NCBI RefSeq assembly: GCF_021646545.1
Contig: NZ_JAKIRP010000018.1
Location: 1-64,000 of the forward strand
DNA length: 64,000 bases
DNA from: Chitinophaga filiformis
GTDB taxonomy: Bacteria > Bacteroidota > Bacteroidia > Chitinophagales > Chitinophagaceae
Direction of reading: 5' to 3'
Below are positions 16,227 through 24,726 of the stretch, one piece after another. The position numbers were made by a program, and so were the translations under genes. A model generated the notes under the pieces. The model made no database searches. It saw only the letters and a program-made list of their open reading frames with translations, and had not been told where the DNA came from. Within the stretch, counting starts at the first letter, position 1, and every line of letters starts with the position of its first letter.

Positions 16227-17642
16227 TTATAGCATTGACGTCACCAATCTCCCCAGCTGCTTTAATTTAAGCCCCACATCCTCATGCCAGTATAAGCCGG
16301 TTGAAAGCCGCATACAGTTTTCAAATTGATCCTGTAAAGTAAACATCCTGCCTGGGGCAATGCTTATTTTATGCTTCATTGCTATATCAAAAAGCTCGGA
16401 GGTATTGACCTTTTTATTGAACTCGACCCACAAGGCAAGTCCGCCCTGTGGCCTGCTTAATTTGGTATCCTCCGGAAAATATTCAGCTATCGCATCTATA
16501 TAATGAAGATAGTTCTGTTGCAGCGCCGAACGCAGTTTCCGGAGGTGATGCTCATACCGTCCGCTTTTGAGGAAATTGGCTACCGCTGCATGTGTGATAG
16601 CCGGTGAAGAGATGGCGTGAACCAGTTTTAACTGCAGGATCTGTTCCTTGTATTTACCAGGGGCCACCCATCCCACGCGATAGCCAGGTGCCAGGGTTTT
16701 GGAGAAGGAACTGCACAACAGAACATTTCCCTCGGTATCAAAGGCCTTACAGCATTTAGGACGTTGCGTGCCGAAGTACAGATCACCGTATATGTCGTCC
16801 TCAATCAGTGGAATGTTATGTTTAGTCAGCAGCGCTACTACTTCCTTCTTGTTCTCCTCCGGCATACAGCTGCCCAGGGGCGTATTGAAGTTCGGTACCA
16901 GCAGGCAGAGATTGATCTTATGAACGACCTTCTTCAGTGCTTCTATTTCGACGCCTGTTACAGGATGGGTGGGTAGCTCAAGTACTTTTAAACCTAAACT
17001 TTTGGCCAACTGCAGACTGCCGGGATAGCAGGGGCTTTCCATAGCAATGGTATCGCCAGGCTTTGCCAATGCCATCATACAAAAGGATAAAGCATTCATC
17101 CCACCAGCAGTGGTGATCACATCATCTTCCCGAAGTCTTCCTCCCCAGGAAAGGGAGCGGGCAGCAATCAGCCGTAGGAGATCTTCATTGCCCTGTAACT
17201 GTTCATATCCGGTGCCGCTGGCTGCTACTTCCCGGGTGGCATACATCAACTCTTTGTTCAGTTTGGCTAAAGGTAGTAATTGGCCGGAAGGCGCCCCAAC
17301 AGAAAAGAGCATAAGGTCTTTTTTACCTGTGTTAACGTACACCTTGCCAAGCAATTCTCTCGGCTCCTTATTATTAAGGCGCGGTGAGGGCTTGCTGACT
17401 GCCGGAAGCGCAAGCCGCTGATAGGGGAGATGGCTTACAAAATACCCGGACTGCGGTTTTGAGCTGATAAGTGACTGGGCTTCCAGTTCGAGGAATACCC
17501 TCTTAGCCGTATTCATGCTGATGCTATGTTCCTGGCACAACATTCTCACTGAGGGCAGGCGATCTCCCGCTTTTAAAACCCCATCCCTGATTAGCCCGGC
17601 AATATTCTTTGATATCTCCAGGTAGAGAAAATCATCTTTCAT
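16227..17642 (-). CDS. MocR-type regulator: GntR DNA-binding domain fused to PLP aminotransferase fold
   Basis: Transcription factor whose C-terminal fold-type I aminotransferase domain senses PLP or an amino compound. The winged helix spans residues 1-70 with LRIRDGVLKAGDRLP-like sequence and SVRMLCQEHSISMNTAKRVF. The aminotransferase part has TAGGMNALSF, ESPCYPGSLQLAK, LIEDDIYGDLYFG, and the PLP lysine segment SSFSKTLAPGYRVGW. Start M at 17642 (MKDDFLYLEISKNI) is chosen; an ATG 11 codons upstream would cover one of the direct repeats at 17654-17697. Divergent from a GNAT gene 95 bp away, it probably regulates that gene and itself. Confidence 0.9.
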   Translation of the reverse strand: MKDDFLYLEISKNIAGLIRDGVLKAGDRLPSVRMLCQEHSISMNTAKRVFLELEAQSLISSKPQSGYFVSHLPYQRLALPAVSKPSPRLNNKEPRELLGKVYVNTGKKDLMLFSVGAPSGQLLPLAKLNKELMYATREVAASGTGYEQLQGNEDLLRLIAARSLSWGGRLREDDVITTAGGMNALSFCMMALAKPGDTIAMESPCYPGSLQLAKSLGLKVLELPTHPVTGVEIEALKKVVHKINLCLLVPNFNTPLGSCMPEENKKEVVALLTKHNIPLIEDDIYGDLYFGTQRPKCCKAFDTEGNVLLCSSFSKTLAPGYRVGWVAPGKYKEQILQLKLVHAISSPAITHAAVANFLKSGRYEHHLRKLRSALQQNYLHYIDAIAEYFPEDTKLSRPQGGLALWVEFNKKVNTSELFDIAMKHKISIAPGRMFTLQDQFENCMRLSTGLYWHEDVGLKLKQLGRLVTSML

Positions 17643-17653
17643 TTCATAAAGGT

Positions 17654-17697
17654 AACTGTGTCCATTAAAATACACAAAACTGGGACTGTGTTTATTG
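17654..17697. promoter_or_regulatory. Direct repeats between mocR-like and GNAT genes (operator candidate)
   Basis: AACTGTGTCCATTA (17654-17667) and GACTGTGTTTATTG (17684-17697) share ACTGTGT and ATT with a 30-bp period. Known MocR/PdxR regulators use direct repeats in such divergent promoters, so these are the natural binding-site candidates. Confidence 0.5.
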
Positions 17698-17737
17698 GCA
17701 CACCGGATATAGTTTTACATCATAAATCACAATAAAT

Positions 17738-18187
17738 ATGTTGGACGTAATCATCAAAACAGGCAAGGAGAATATGGATGTTAAAATGGTACACCGGTTC
17801 CTGAGCGAAGATTCTTATTGGGCTAAGGGTATTTCTTACACGCTGGTCGACGATTCTCTTGCCAATTCCTATTGCGTCGGGGCCTTTATTGACGGACAAC
17901 AGATCGGGTTTGGACGGGTAATTACAGACTATAGCACCTTTGCGTGGTTTGCCGATTTCCTGGTGTTACCCGCCTATCAGGGACAGGGAGTTGCGAAGAG
18001 GATATTATCTCACATATTGGAACAGTCCTGGTCCAAACGTTTGAGAAGGAAAATGCTGAGCACACTGGATGCACATGAATTATATCACCAGTTTCAGTTT
18101 AAAGCGCTTGGATATCCTTCACGTATCCTGGAAATATATAATCCTGATGTTCATTTGCAATTGCAACAGGATCGGGTTGCGTTATAA
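17738..18187 (+). CDS. GNAT family N-acetyltransferase
   Basis: A 149-aa acetyl-CoA-dependent acetyltransferase. Motif A, FLVLPAYQGQGVAKRIL near residue 73, contains the pyrophosphate-binding QGQGVA loop (Q/R-x-x-G-x-A pattern). The preceding strand FGRVITDYSTFAWFAD and the C-terminal LYHQFQFKALGYPSR are typical of small GNAT enzymes. Substrate unknown. Divergent from the MocR regulator, which suggests an amine or amino-acid substrate linked to the regulator's ligand. A hairpin at 18213-18245 follows. Confidence 0.87.
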   Translation: MLDVIIKTGKENMDVKMVHRFLSEDSYWAKGISYTLVDDSLANSYCVGAFIDGQQIGFGRVITDYSTFAWFADFLVLPAYQGQGVAKRILSHILEQSWSKRLRRKMLSTLDAHELYHQFQFKALGYPSRILEIYNPDVHLQLQQDRVAL

Positions 18188-18530
18188 CTCCCGGGCATGT
18201 GGTTGCACGCTAAACGACAAGCTGTTTTTCCGATGGCTTGTCGTTAGTGTATGCTGGTTTCTTAAATGTATATAACATCGTCATTACTGTTCCTGGTAAC
18301 TCCACTGCAATGTCGCAATAAGTAATACAATGAGTACATTTCGGACCTGCCTGACACCATAACCAAGAGCAGCTGTGGCGCATACGTCACCCGGCTAATT
18401 CGGATAAATAAGAGTTTTGTCTTTTCCAGAAGAAAGGATTTACATTGTACGCGATAACCAAAATCTATTCACCGGGAATGTTTACCCTGGTCATTAAACC
18501 TCATTCCCCCATCAATTAAATTAAAGCCCT
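18188..18530. other. Intergenic region between GNAT and lipoprotein genes
   Basis: Contains the 18213-18245 hairpin. The rest is promoter-like AT-rich sequence for the lipoprotein gene at 18531, with no supported gene. Confidence 0.4.
18213..18245 (+). terminator. Hairpin after the GNAT gene
   Basis: AACGACAAGC (18213-18222) pairs exactly with GCTTGTCGTT (18236-18245). The loop carries T5 but no long T tail follows, so termination is probable rather than certain. Confidence 0.6.
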
Positions 18531-19463
18531 ATGTCAAAATCAATGAGCCTATTGTGGGCAGCATTGCTCATTTGCATGACTGCATGTAAAAAAGAGCAAG
18601 CTATTCAGGACAGCAAACTTAGCCCTGCCACCACTGCCCGGAAGGCAACGAGTCCACTACTGAAAAGTATTGAATACGGCACCGACTGGTCGGGAACTGT
18701 ACAAATAGCAATTGTTAGCAGTTACGTCACCGGTACTGAACTTGAATTGGATGTTAAAGTGCCGGATGGTTATGCCTTAATTGGCGGAGGTGCTGTAGCA
18801 TCCCCGTTAGTAGCTGCGTCGTCTGCGTTTTTAACCGCTGCTTATCCGGATAAAGACTTCACTACCTGGCATGCGGCATCTGCATACCATCTGAATACTT
18901 ACGTCCATACGCTGTTTGGATATGCCATCGGACTAAAAGTAGCCGGAATGACTAAAGAAGAACTTACCGCCAGCATGTGGCTTTTCACAAACACGTCGGG
19001 TATAGCAGCGCATCCAGCTACTGCTGTAACTATTGACAACGATTACACCTTGATCGGTGGAGGTGCAAGGGTGGAATCAGAAGGCAACCTCCTGGTATAT
19101 TCCTACCCTTATAACAGTACGTGGTTCGTGGCCAGTAAAGATCATGAGTACTCGGCCCCTTCTGCTATTGAGGCGTATGGACTGGGAATAAAAACAGGCG
19201 TATTGGAGCAGCATAGCCTTGAAGTGGTAAGAGATAGTATTGCTAATTTCACCACCAACGGTATTGGCACTGCATCTATATTCACAGATACTACATGGGT
19301 TGCGGGAAGTCCCGGCGCCTTAGCAACCTACAATGGTGCAGGCCGTATGCTGGATGGTATAGCGCCACATGTACAGGATGCAACCGTTACTTCCAAAGAC
19401 CTGGATCATCCGGATAGCGGTACGACTGCCGTTTATATACTGAAGATCCGCAAAAAGAAATAG
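18531..19463 (+). CDS. Hypothetical lipoprotein with internal repeat, 310 aa
   Basis: The lipoprotein signal ends CMTAC (Cys near residue 19), then KKEQ. The mature part has two related halves, each with a G-Y/D-Y-x-LIGGGA core: VKVPDGYALIGGGAVAS near residue 77 and IDNDYTLIGGGARVES near 165. YAIGLKVAGM and YGLGIKTGVL are matching following strands. The HSLEVVRDSIANF segment introduces the last third. No known domain recognised. The repeat suggests a pseudo-symmetric beta structure. Likely anchored to inner or outer membrane. Single gene. Confidence 0.75.
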   Translation: MSKSMSLLWAALLICMTACKKEQAIQDSKLSPATTARKATSPLLKSIEYGTDWSGTVQIAIVSSYVTGTELELDVKVPDGYALIGGGAVASPLVAASSAFLTAAYPDKDFTTWHAASAYHLNTYVHTLFGYAIGLKVAGMTKEELTASMWLFTNTSGIAAHPATAVTIDNDYTLIGGGARVESEGNLLVYSYPYNSTWFVASKDHEYSAPSAIEAYGLGIKTGVLEQHSLEVVRDSIANFTTNGIGTASIFTDTTWVAGSPGALATYNGAGRMLDGIAPHVQDATVTSKDLDHPDSGTTAVYILKIRKKK

Positions 19464-19562
19464 TCGTTCGATTGCGCCGAACTACTTATCAACATCGAAA
19501 CACCGCACTAAATGTAATCATTGAAACTGTAGCCGGTTGATAGCAGATTCCTGATGATATAT

Positions 19563-19610
19563 AATTGAAAGCGCCTGTCCACTCCATATGGCGGACAGGC
19601 GCTTTCAATT
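19563..19610. terminator. Bidirectional terminator, 18-bp perfect stem
   Basis: AATTGAAAGCGCCTGTCC (19563-19580) and GGACAGGCGCTTTCAATT (19593-19610) are exact inverted copies between convergent genes. Confidence 0.82.
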
Positions 19611-19639
19611 GTATATCCATCAGGTCAGTTATATCCTCT

Positions 19640-22600
19640 TTATTTCACCACCGTCACTGTACCTTTGAACTGAAAGACAGTATCTTCCCCGCATATCGCT
19701 TCTATCGCATATACGTACGTACCAATCGGCGCTATCCTGTCCTTCCAGGTACCATCCCAGCCTGCGGTCGGAGCGTTGATCTGGAAATGCGTCCGCTCAA
19801 ATACCAGCGTACCCCATCTGTCATATACCCGCATCCATTTCACTTCTTTTATGCCACGGCCTTTAGGATAGAACCATTCATTCTTTCCATCTTTGTTGGG
19901 GCTGAAGGCATTAGGCAGGAATACAGCGCCTTTATTACATGTCACGTGTATGAACAGTTCATCGGTGGCCTTACAACCATAACCATTCTCTACTTCCACG
20001 GTATAATTCGTGGACAGATTAGGCAAGGCCTGTGGTCTGGGACAGGTGGCACAACTCAGATATTCCGCTGGTGTCCAGTTCCATTTCACGATATCCCCGC
20101 TGCCTTGTACGATCAATGTTACAGGCTCTCCGGCCATCGCTGTATGATCAGGTCCTGCGTTGATGGTGGGTGAAGGATGTACAGTTACTACGAGCGATGT
20201 ATCATGTGTAAAGCAAGCGTCAGCATCGTAACCGGTTACTTCATACGTATATTCACCTTCGGCGTTGATAGTGGCATTCGGGTACTGACTGCCGGTATTG
20301 TCCAGACCTTCACCTTTCCATACATAATGATCTGCGCCCGATACCCATAAAGGCAGTACATGCCCCAGGCACAATATGGTATCCGGCGTTGCCTGTATGG
20401 TAAATGGTTGCGCTACGCGGATGCTTACTTCGTCTGTATTGTTGCAACCATTGGCATCCGTTACACTTACCTGGTAGGTCGTGCTTATTGCAGGAGCTGC
20501 AACAGGGTCAGGCGCCTGCGGATCGCTCAGGCCTGTAGCCGGTGTCCACTCATACGTGATGCCACCACCGGCGCTCAGGGTAGTACTGTTGCCCAGACAT
20601 ACGAAATCAGACGCAGATGCGGCATTGATCACCGGCTTGGGCAGTATATTAAGGCTATGACGCGCTGTATCGCTACAGCCATCCATGCTGATGCCGACAA
20701 GCGCTACCTCGGCCGCGCCGGTCCTGCTGTACGACTGGTCGGCTGGTTGCTGTACATTACCTGTATTGCCATTACCAAAATCCCATTTCCAGCTTACATC
20801 ATCTACTTTGCTCACCGTTGCGCTGAAACTTACCGGCGCATCCTGGCAGGCTTGCACAGGGCCGCTGATAGCCAATTCCGGCTTAGGATAAGCATATACG
20901 GTTTTGCTCACTGTTTGGGTACAACCGTAAGCCGTAGTTGTGGTAAGCGTGAAATCATATCCCTTTATCTTATCCAGGTAGAAACGGGGAGTGGCGGTAG
21001 TATCATTTTCTGATTGCAATCCAGCCTCATATGTCCATTTGTATTTCGCCTCTTTTTTCAACTCGTCAATGGAGTAACTGTTGAACTTTGGCGTGAAGGA
21101 TATCCAGCCTTCATCACACACAAATGCCGGTTCGGATGTCAGTTGTACTTCCAGTTTGTCTATCACGATAGGATCCTTCGTGAAGGCTGTTCCCTTACAA
21201 CCTGCGCGGTCTGAGAGAATGAGGCGCGGTTTGTAAATGCCGGGCTCTTTGAAGGTATGTTTAATAGTAGAATCAGTAGTTTCCAATACAATACCATCTG
21301 TAAAGTCCCAGGCGAAATTGACAGCTGCTGCTGATGCGGACACATTAAACTCAATCTCTTTCGTCAGACAGCCACCATCGGAAGAGGTCACAATACTGGC
21401 AAAAGGCCCCTTTACTTCCACTTCCTGTTCATACACGTCTTCAGTATTTGCATCACCTGCCACTTTCAGTTTCACAATATACTTTCCTGCATACGTGTAT
21501 GTATGGGAAGGATTGCTGAGGGTGGAAAAGCTGCCATCGCCAAAATCCCAGTATGAACTGGTGTAATTGACAGATGCATTGGTGAAACGGGCCAGTACCG
21601 GCGGACAACCACTGTTATTTACGAACTCAGTAGTGACCGTAAAGTTTGCACTGACGCTGGACACCTTGATCTGTCTTTGCGTGCTGTCCGTACAACCATT
21701 ATTATCTTTTACCAATAGTTTTACCGTGTAGAGGCCTTTATCAGGATAGACTTTAAACGGACCATATTCCGTGGAGGTGGTATTATCTCCAAAGTCCCAT
21801 TCATAAGTAGCATAGCCGCCTGTTACGGAAGTATTGTTATAAAACCATACGCCACTGCCCGGAGGTACCAGTACAGAGCTGGGTGCAAAGTCCGCATTAG
21901 GGCCGTTCACCTGCAGACTACTGGTAGTGGAGCTGGTACAGCCATCCTGGTCTGTAACTGTCAGCCTGGGTGAGAAATAGCCGGCGCTGTTATATGTGTG
22001 TTTGAAAGGAGGCGCGGTAAATACCTGTTCAGGACTGCCGTCATCGAATTTCCATGACCAGCTCTTGATAGGCTTTCCCTTAGATACGTCCGTCTGGTCA
22101 GTGAAGGTAAGTTCCTTACCCCGGCATTCCAGTACATCCGGAGGAAGAAATTTAGCTACCGGTCCGTGTACATTCACAACAACTTTATTACTGCTGTCCG
22201 GGCATCCCTGCAGGTTGTAAGCTACCAGGCGGATGGTATCGTTGCCGGGTTGCAGATTTGTAAAACTGGCACTCTGAGAAGTATAGTAATCCCAGTAAGG
22301 ACGGGTGCCGTCCGAAGAGGACCATGCGTAGTTGTACGGATCATATAAAGAGCGGTCAATCGACGTTATGCTGGCCTTGACCGTTTCATTGGCGCACAAC
22401 GTTGACTTATCTGTGGCAATAGTAATGGGGGACGGTGCATACACATTAATGCTCAGAGAGTCACTGCTGGTGCAGGTGCCATCGGTGACGGTCAGCTTTA
22501 CCATGTAAGCGCCTGTTTTGTCATATTTGTGCTTTACAGGGCTTGTTTTGGTCGTATATGTATTCTCTTTACCGTCTCCCCAGCTCCATTTCCAGCTGGT

Positions 22601-24520
22601 GATAGGGCCAAGCGATTGCTCATCAAAACTGATCTCAGTACGACGCTCGCAGTCAAGATTTTGCCTGTAGAAGCGAGGGAAAGGAGTCACGGCTTTGATA
22701 TATGCCGTTTTTGTGACCGTTTGGCTGCAACCATAATTCGCAACCGTCAGCGATACCGTATAAGTGCCGGGCTCCTTGTAGCTATGCGCCGTGTTTGGCC
22801 CGGAGCCACCGGAGTAGTCGCCGAAATCCCATGTCCAGGAGTTGCCCACATCAGTGGTACTGTTAAAATTTACCCAGTTATTGCCGCAGATCTGGGGCGC
22901 CTGCGGGGAGGAGAAATCAACAGTAGGTCTTTTACGCACTTCGATAACACCGTTGGGATACAGATTCACCGTCCCTTTACAACCATTGGTGGTGGTGTAG
23001 GTCAGCTTTACCGGGTAGGTACCTTCTTTGTTATATGTATGTGATGGTGTGGCTTCCGTCGATTTTGGACTGCCATCACCAAAATCCCATTCATAGGTGG
23101 CAAAGGAGTCTCCTTCGCTGATACTGCTGCTAAAGGTAGGTTTCAGTCCTTCGCAGCCTTCCCGGACGTCTGCGCCTGCATGGACCTCCGTTTTTGCTAC
23201 ATTCACATAGCGTTGTATTTCGTTGCTGCAGCCGGAGGCATTGCTGATAGTGAGTTGTATACCGTAATATCCCAGTTGGTTGTAGGTAACGGAAGGATTT
23301 TGCAGGGTAGATGTTTGTCCGTTGCCAAAATCCCAACGCCAGCTGGTGGCGCCCTGGGATTTATCTGTCAGTTTCAGCGTGGCCGGCACATCGCAGATGA
23401 TCTTCTGATCGGTCTCAAAATCTGCCACCGGAGCTGGCTTTACCACAAAGTCTTTCGTCACGGTTTTCTGACAGGTGCCATAGTCGGCTGTCATGGTCAC
23501 CTTTACAGTACCAGCACCCGCGGGATAGTAAGAAGCACCATCCTCATAGGCATAGATCTCGCCTTTGTCAACGCTCCAGGCAACGTTGCTGAGTTTTGGC
23601 TCGTTGGCACTGAGGAACAGGACGGGATACTCGTTCTCACACATGCTGGCCGGCAGCTGGAAATCCGTTTTGAAGTTTGCCACATTGATGTCGCCGGATG
23701 TTTGAGTGGCAGTACACCCCTTATCGCTGGTAACAGTGAGTTTGACCCTGTAAGTGCCTTTTGCTGTATACGTATGCGCACCAGGACTGGCTCCGGAAGC
23801 AGTGCCTCCATCACCGAAATCCCATTGATAGGTAAGGTTGCCAGGGCCGGTGGAACTGTTGGTAACGGTTACCGCGCCGGGGGCGGCGCACAGGAAGTTG
23901 TGAGATACGTCGAAACCCGCAACCAGCGGTGAGGAAGCCTCCACAATGTTGCTGATCTGTTTTGATGCCGTACAACCATTGCTGGTAGTGATGGTAAGGG
24001 TAACGGTAGACGACAATACATTGTTGTATGTATGCACAGGGCTGCTGCCGGAACCAACAGCGCCATCACCAAAATCCCAGGTATAGGCGGTGATCGTGCC
24101 ACTCACCGGGTTCGATTTATCTGTGAAAGTCACGTCAAAAGGTATACAACCCTTTGCCGGGCTGGCGGTAAAATCAGGTTTGGGTTTGTCCCATACGGAA
24201 ACCGTCTTCGTAGCGGTACTGGTATTGCCACCAGCATCCTTCACGGTTAAGGTTACCGTGAACGTACCGGGAGAAGTATAGGAAGCGCTGGGGCTTTTCT
24301 CTGTAGAGGTAAAGCCATTACCCAGGTTCCACTGCCAGGAAACAGGATTGCCGGTAGAGTTATCGTTGAATTTAGTGATCAGACTTTCGCAGTCGCTCGT
24401 CTTGCTGGGTGTAAAATCTGCTTTTAGTTGCGCATGTAGAGCACTACTGAGTACAAGCAGTATGAAAAGTACAGCATAGGTAAAAGCACCGCTTGGGGTA
24501 GCCTTAATACGTAAGAACAT
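19640..24520 (-). CDS. Giant PKD-repeat surface protein with CHU_C (gliding motility-associated) C-terminus, copy A
   Basis: A 1626-aa secreted protein. A signal peptide (YAVLFILLVLSSALHAQ) ends near residue 31. At least twelve PKD-type beta domains follow, recognisable by WDFGDG-like motifs: WNLGNGFTST, YTWDFGDGAV, YQWDFGDGGT, WRWDFGNGQT, YEWDFGDGSP, WTWDFGDYSG, WKWSWGDGKE, YEWDFGDNTT, SYWDFGDGSF, FAWDFTDGIV, WKWDFGNGNT. The last ~85 residues (FLPNAFSPNKDGKNEWFYP to FKGTVTVVK) are a CHU_C/T9SS type B sorting domain, which predicts export by the type IX system and cell-surface or PorP/SprF-linked display. It is adjacent to an equal-length paralogue upstream (24727-29607). Possible role: adhesin or gliding-associated filament; no partner protein nearby. 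Confidence 0.9.
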   Translation of the reverse strand: MFLRIKATPSGAFTYAVLFILLVLSSALHAQLKADFTPSKTSDCESLITKFNDNSTGNPVSWQWNLGNGFTSTEKSPSASYTSPGTFTVTLTVKDAGGNTSTATKTVSVWDKPKPDFTASPAKGCIPFDVTFTDKSNPVSGTITAYTWDFGDGAVGSGSSPVHTYNNVLSSTVTLTITTSNGCTASKQISNIVEASSPLVAGFDVSHNFLCAAPGAVTVTNSSTGPGNLTYQWDFGDGGTASGASPGAHTYTAKGTYRVKLTVTSDKGCTATQTSGDINVANFKTDFQLPASMCENEYPVLFLSANEPKLSNVAWSVDKGEIYAYEDGASYYPAGAGTVKVTMTADYGTCQKTVTKDFVVKPAPVADFETDQKIICDVPATLKLTDKSQGATSWRWDFGNGQTSTLQNPSVTYNQLGYYGIQLTISNASGCSNEIQRYVNVAKTEVHAGADVREGCEGLKPTFSSSISEGDSFATYEWDFGDGSPKSTEATPSHTYNKEGTYPVKLTYTTTNGCKGTVNLYPNGVIEVRKRPTVDFSSPQAPQICGNNWVNFNSTTDVGNSWTWDFGDYSGGSGPNTAHSYKEPGTYTVSLTVANYGCSQTVTKTAYIKAVTPFPRFYRQNLDCERRTEISFDEQSLGPITSWKWSWGDGKENTYTTKTSPVKHKYDKTGAYMVKLTVTDGTCTSSDSLSINVYAPSPITIATDKSTLCANETVKASITSIDRSLYDPYNYAWSSSDGTRPYWDYYTSQSASFTNLQPGNDTIRLVAYNLQGCPDSSNKVVVNVHGPVAKFLPPDVLECRGKELTFTDQTDVSKGKPIKSWSWKFDDGSPEQVFTAPPFKHTYNSAGYFSPRLTVTDQDGCTSSTTSSLQVNGPNADFAPSSVLVPPGSGVWFYNNTSVTGGYATYEWDFGDNTTSTEYGPFKVYPDKGLYTVKLLVKDNNGCTDSTQRQIKVSSVSANFTVTTEFVNNSGCPPVLARFTNASVNYTSSYWDFGDGSFSTLSNPSHTYTYAGKYIVKLKVAGDANTEDVYEQEVEVKGPFASIVTSSDGGCLTKEIEFNVSASAAAVNFAWDFTDGIVLETTDSTIKHTFKEPGIYKPRLILSDRAGCKGTAFTKDPIVIDKLEVQLTSEPAFVCDEGWISFTPKFNSYSIDELKKEAKYKWTYEAGLQSENDTTATPRFYLDKIKGYDFTLTTTTAYGCTQTVSKTVYAYPKPELAISGPVQACQDAPVSFSATVSKVDDVSWKWDFGNGNTGNVQQPADQSYSRTGAAEVALVGISMDGCSDTARHSLNILPKPVINAASASDFVCLGNSTTLSAGGGITYEWTPATGLSDPQAPDPVAAPAISTTYQVSVTDANGCNNTDEVSIRVAQPFTIQATPDTILCLGHVLPLWVSGADHYVWKGEGLDNTGSQYPNATINAEGEYTYEVTGYDADACFTHDTSLVVTVHPSPTINAGPDHTAMAGEPVTLIVQGSGDIVKWNWTPAEYLSCATCPRPQALPNLSTNYTVEVENGYGCKATDELFIHVTCNKGAVFLPNAFSPNKDGKNEWFYPKGRGIKEVKWMRVYDRWGTLVFERTHFQINAPTAGWDGTWKDRIAPIGTYVYAIEAICGEDTVFQFKGTVTVVK

Positions 24521-24726
24521 AAGGAGAAGTTGGCGCCGCCAAAGTAAGAAAAAAAATCCAACTTAGGCGGATATTGCCACCTCTCCTTACCGAGAATTCA
24601 ACTTATCGATATGGCACTGGTTGTATTGACTAATCCAATTATGACCTGTACGCACTACCCCGGATGCAGACCTGAATGAAATTCACTATACATCCAACAC
24701 TGAATAGTAATGTTAAGTGTGTGAAT

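Noticed and set aside
20360..21013. 217-aa plus-strand ORF inside PKD copy A
   Set aside because: Antisense shadow of the giant gene. Arg/Cys/Tyr-rich composition, no signal or domain; similar antisense ORFs occur at 23180-23932 and 28984-29514 for the same reason.
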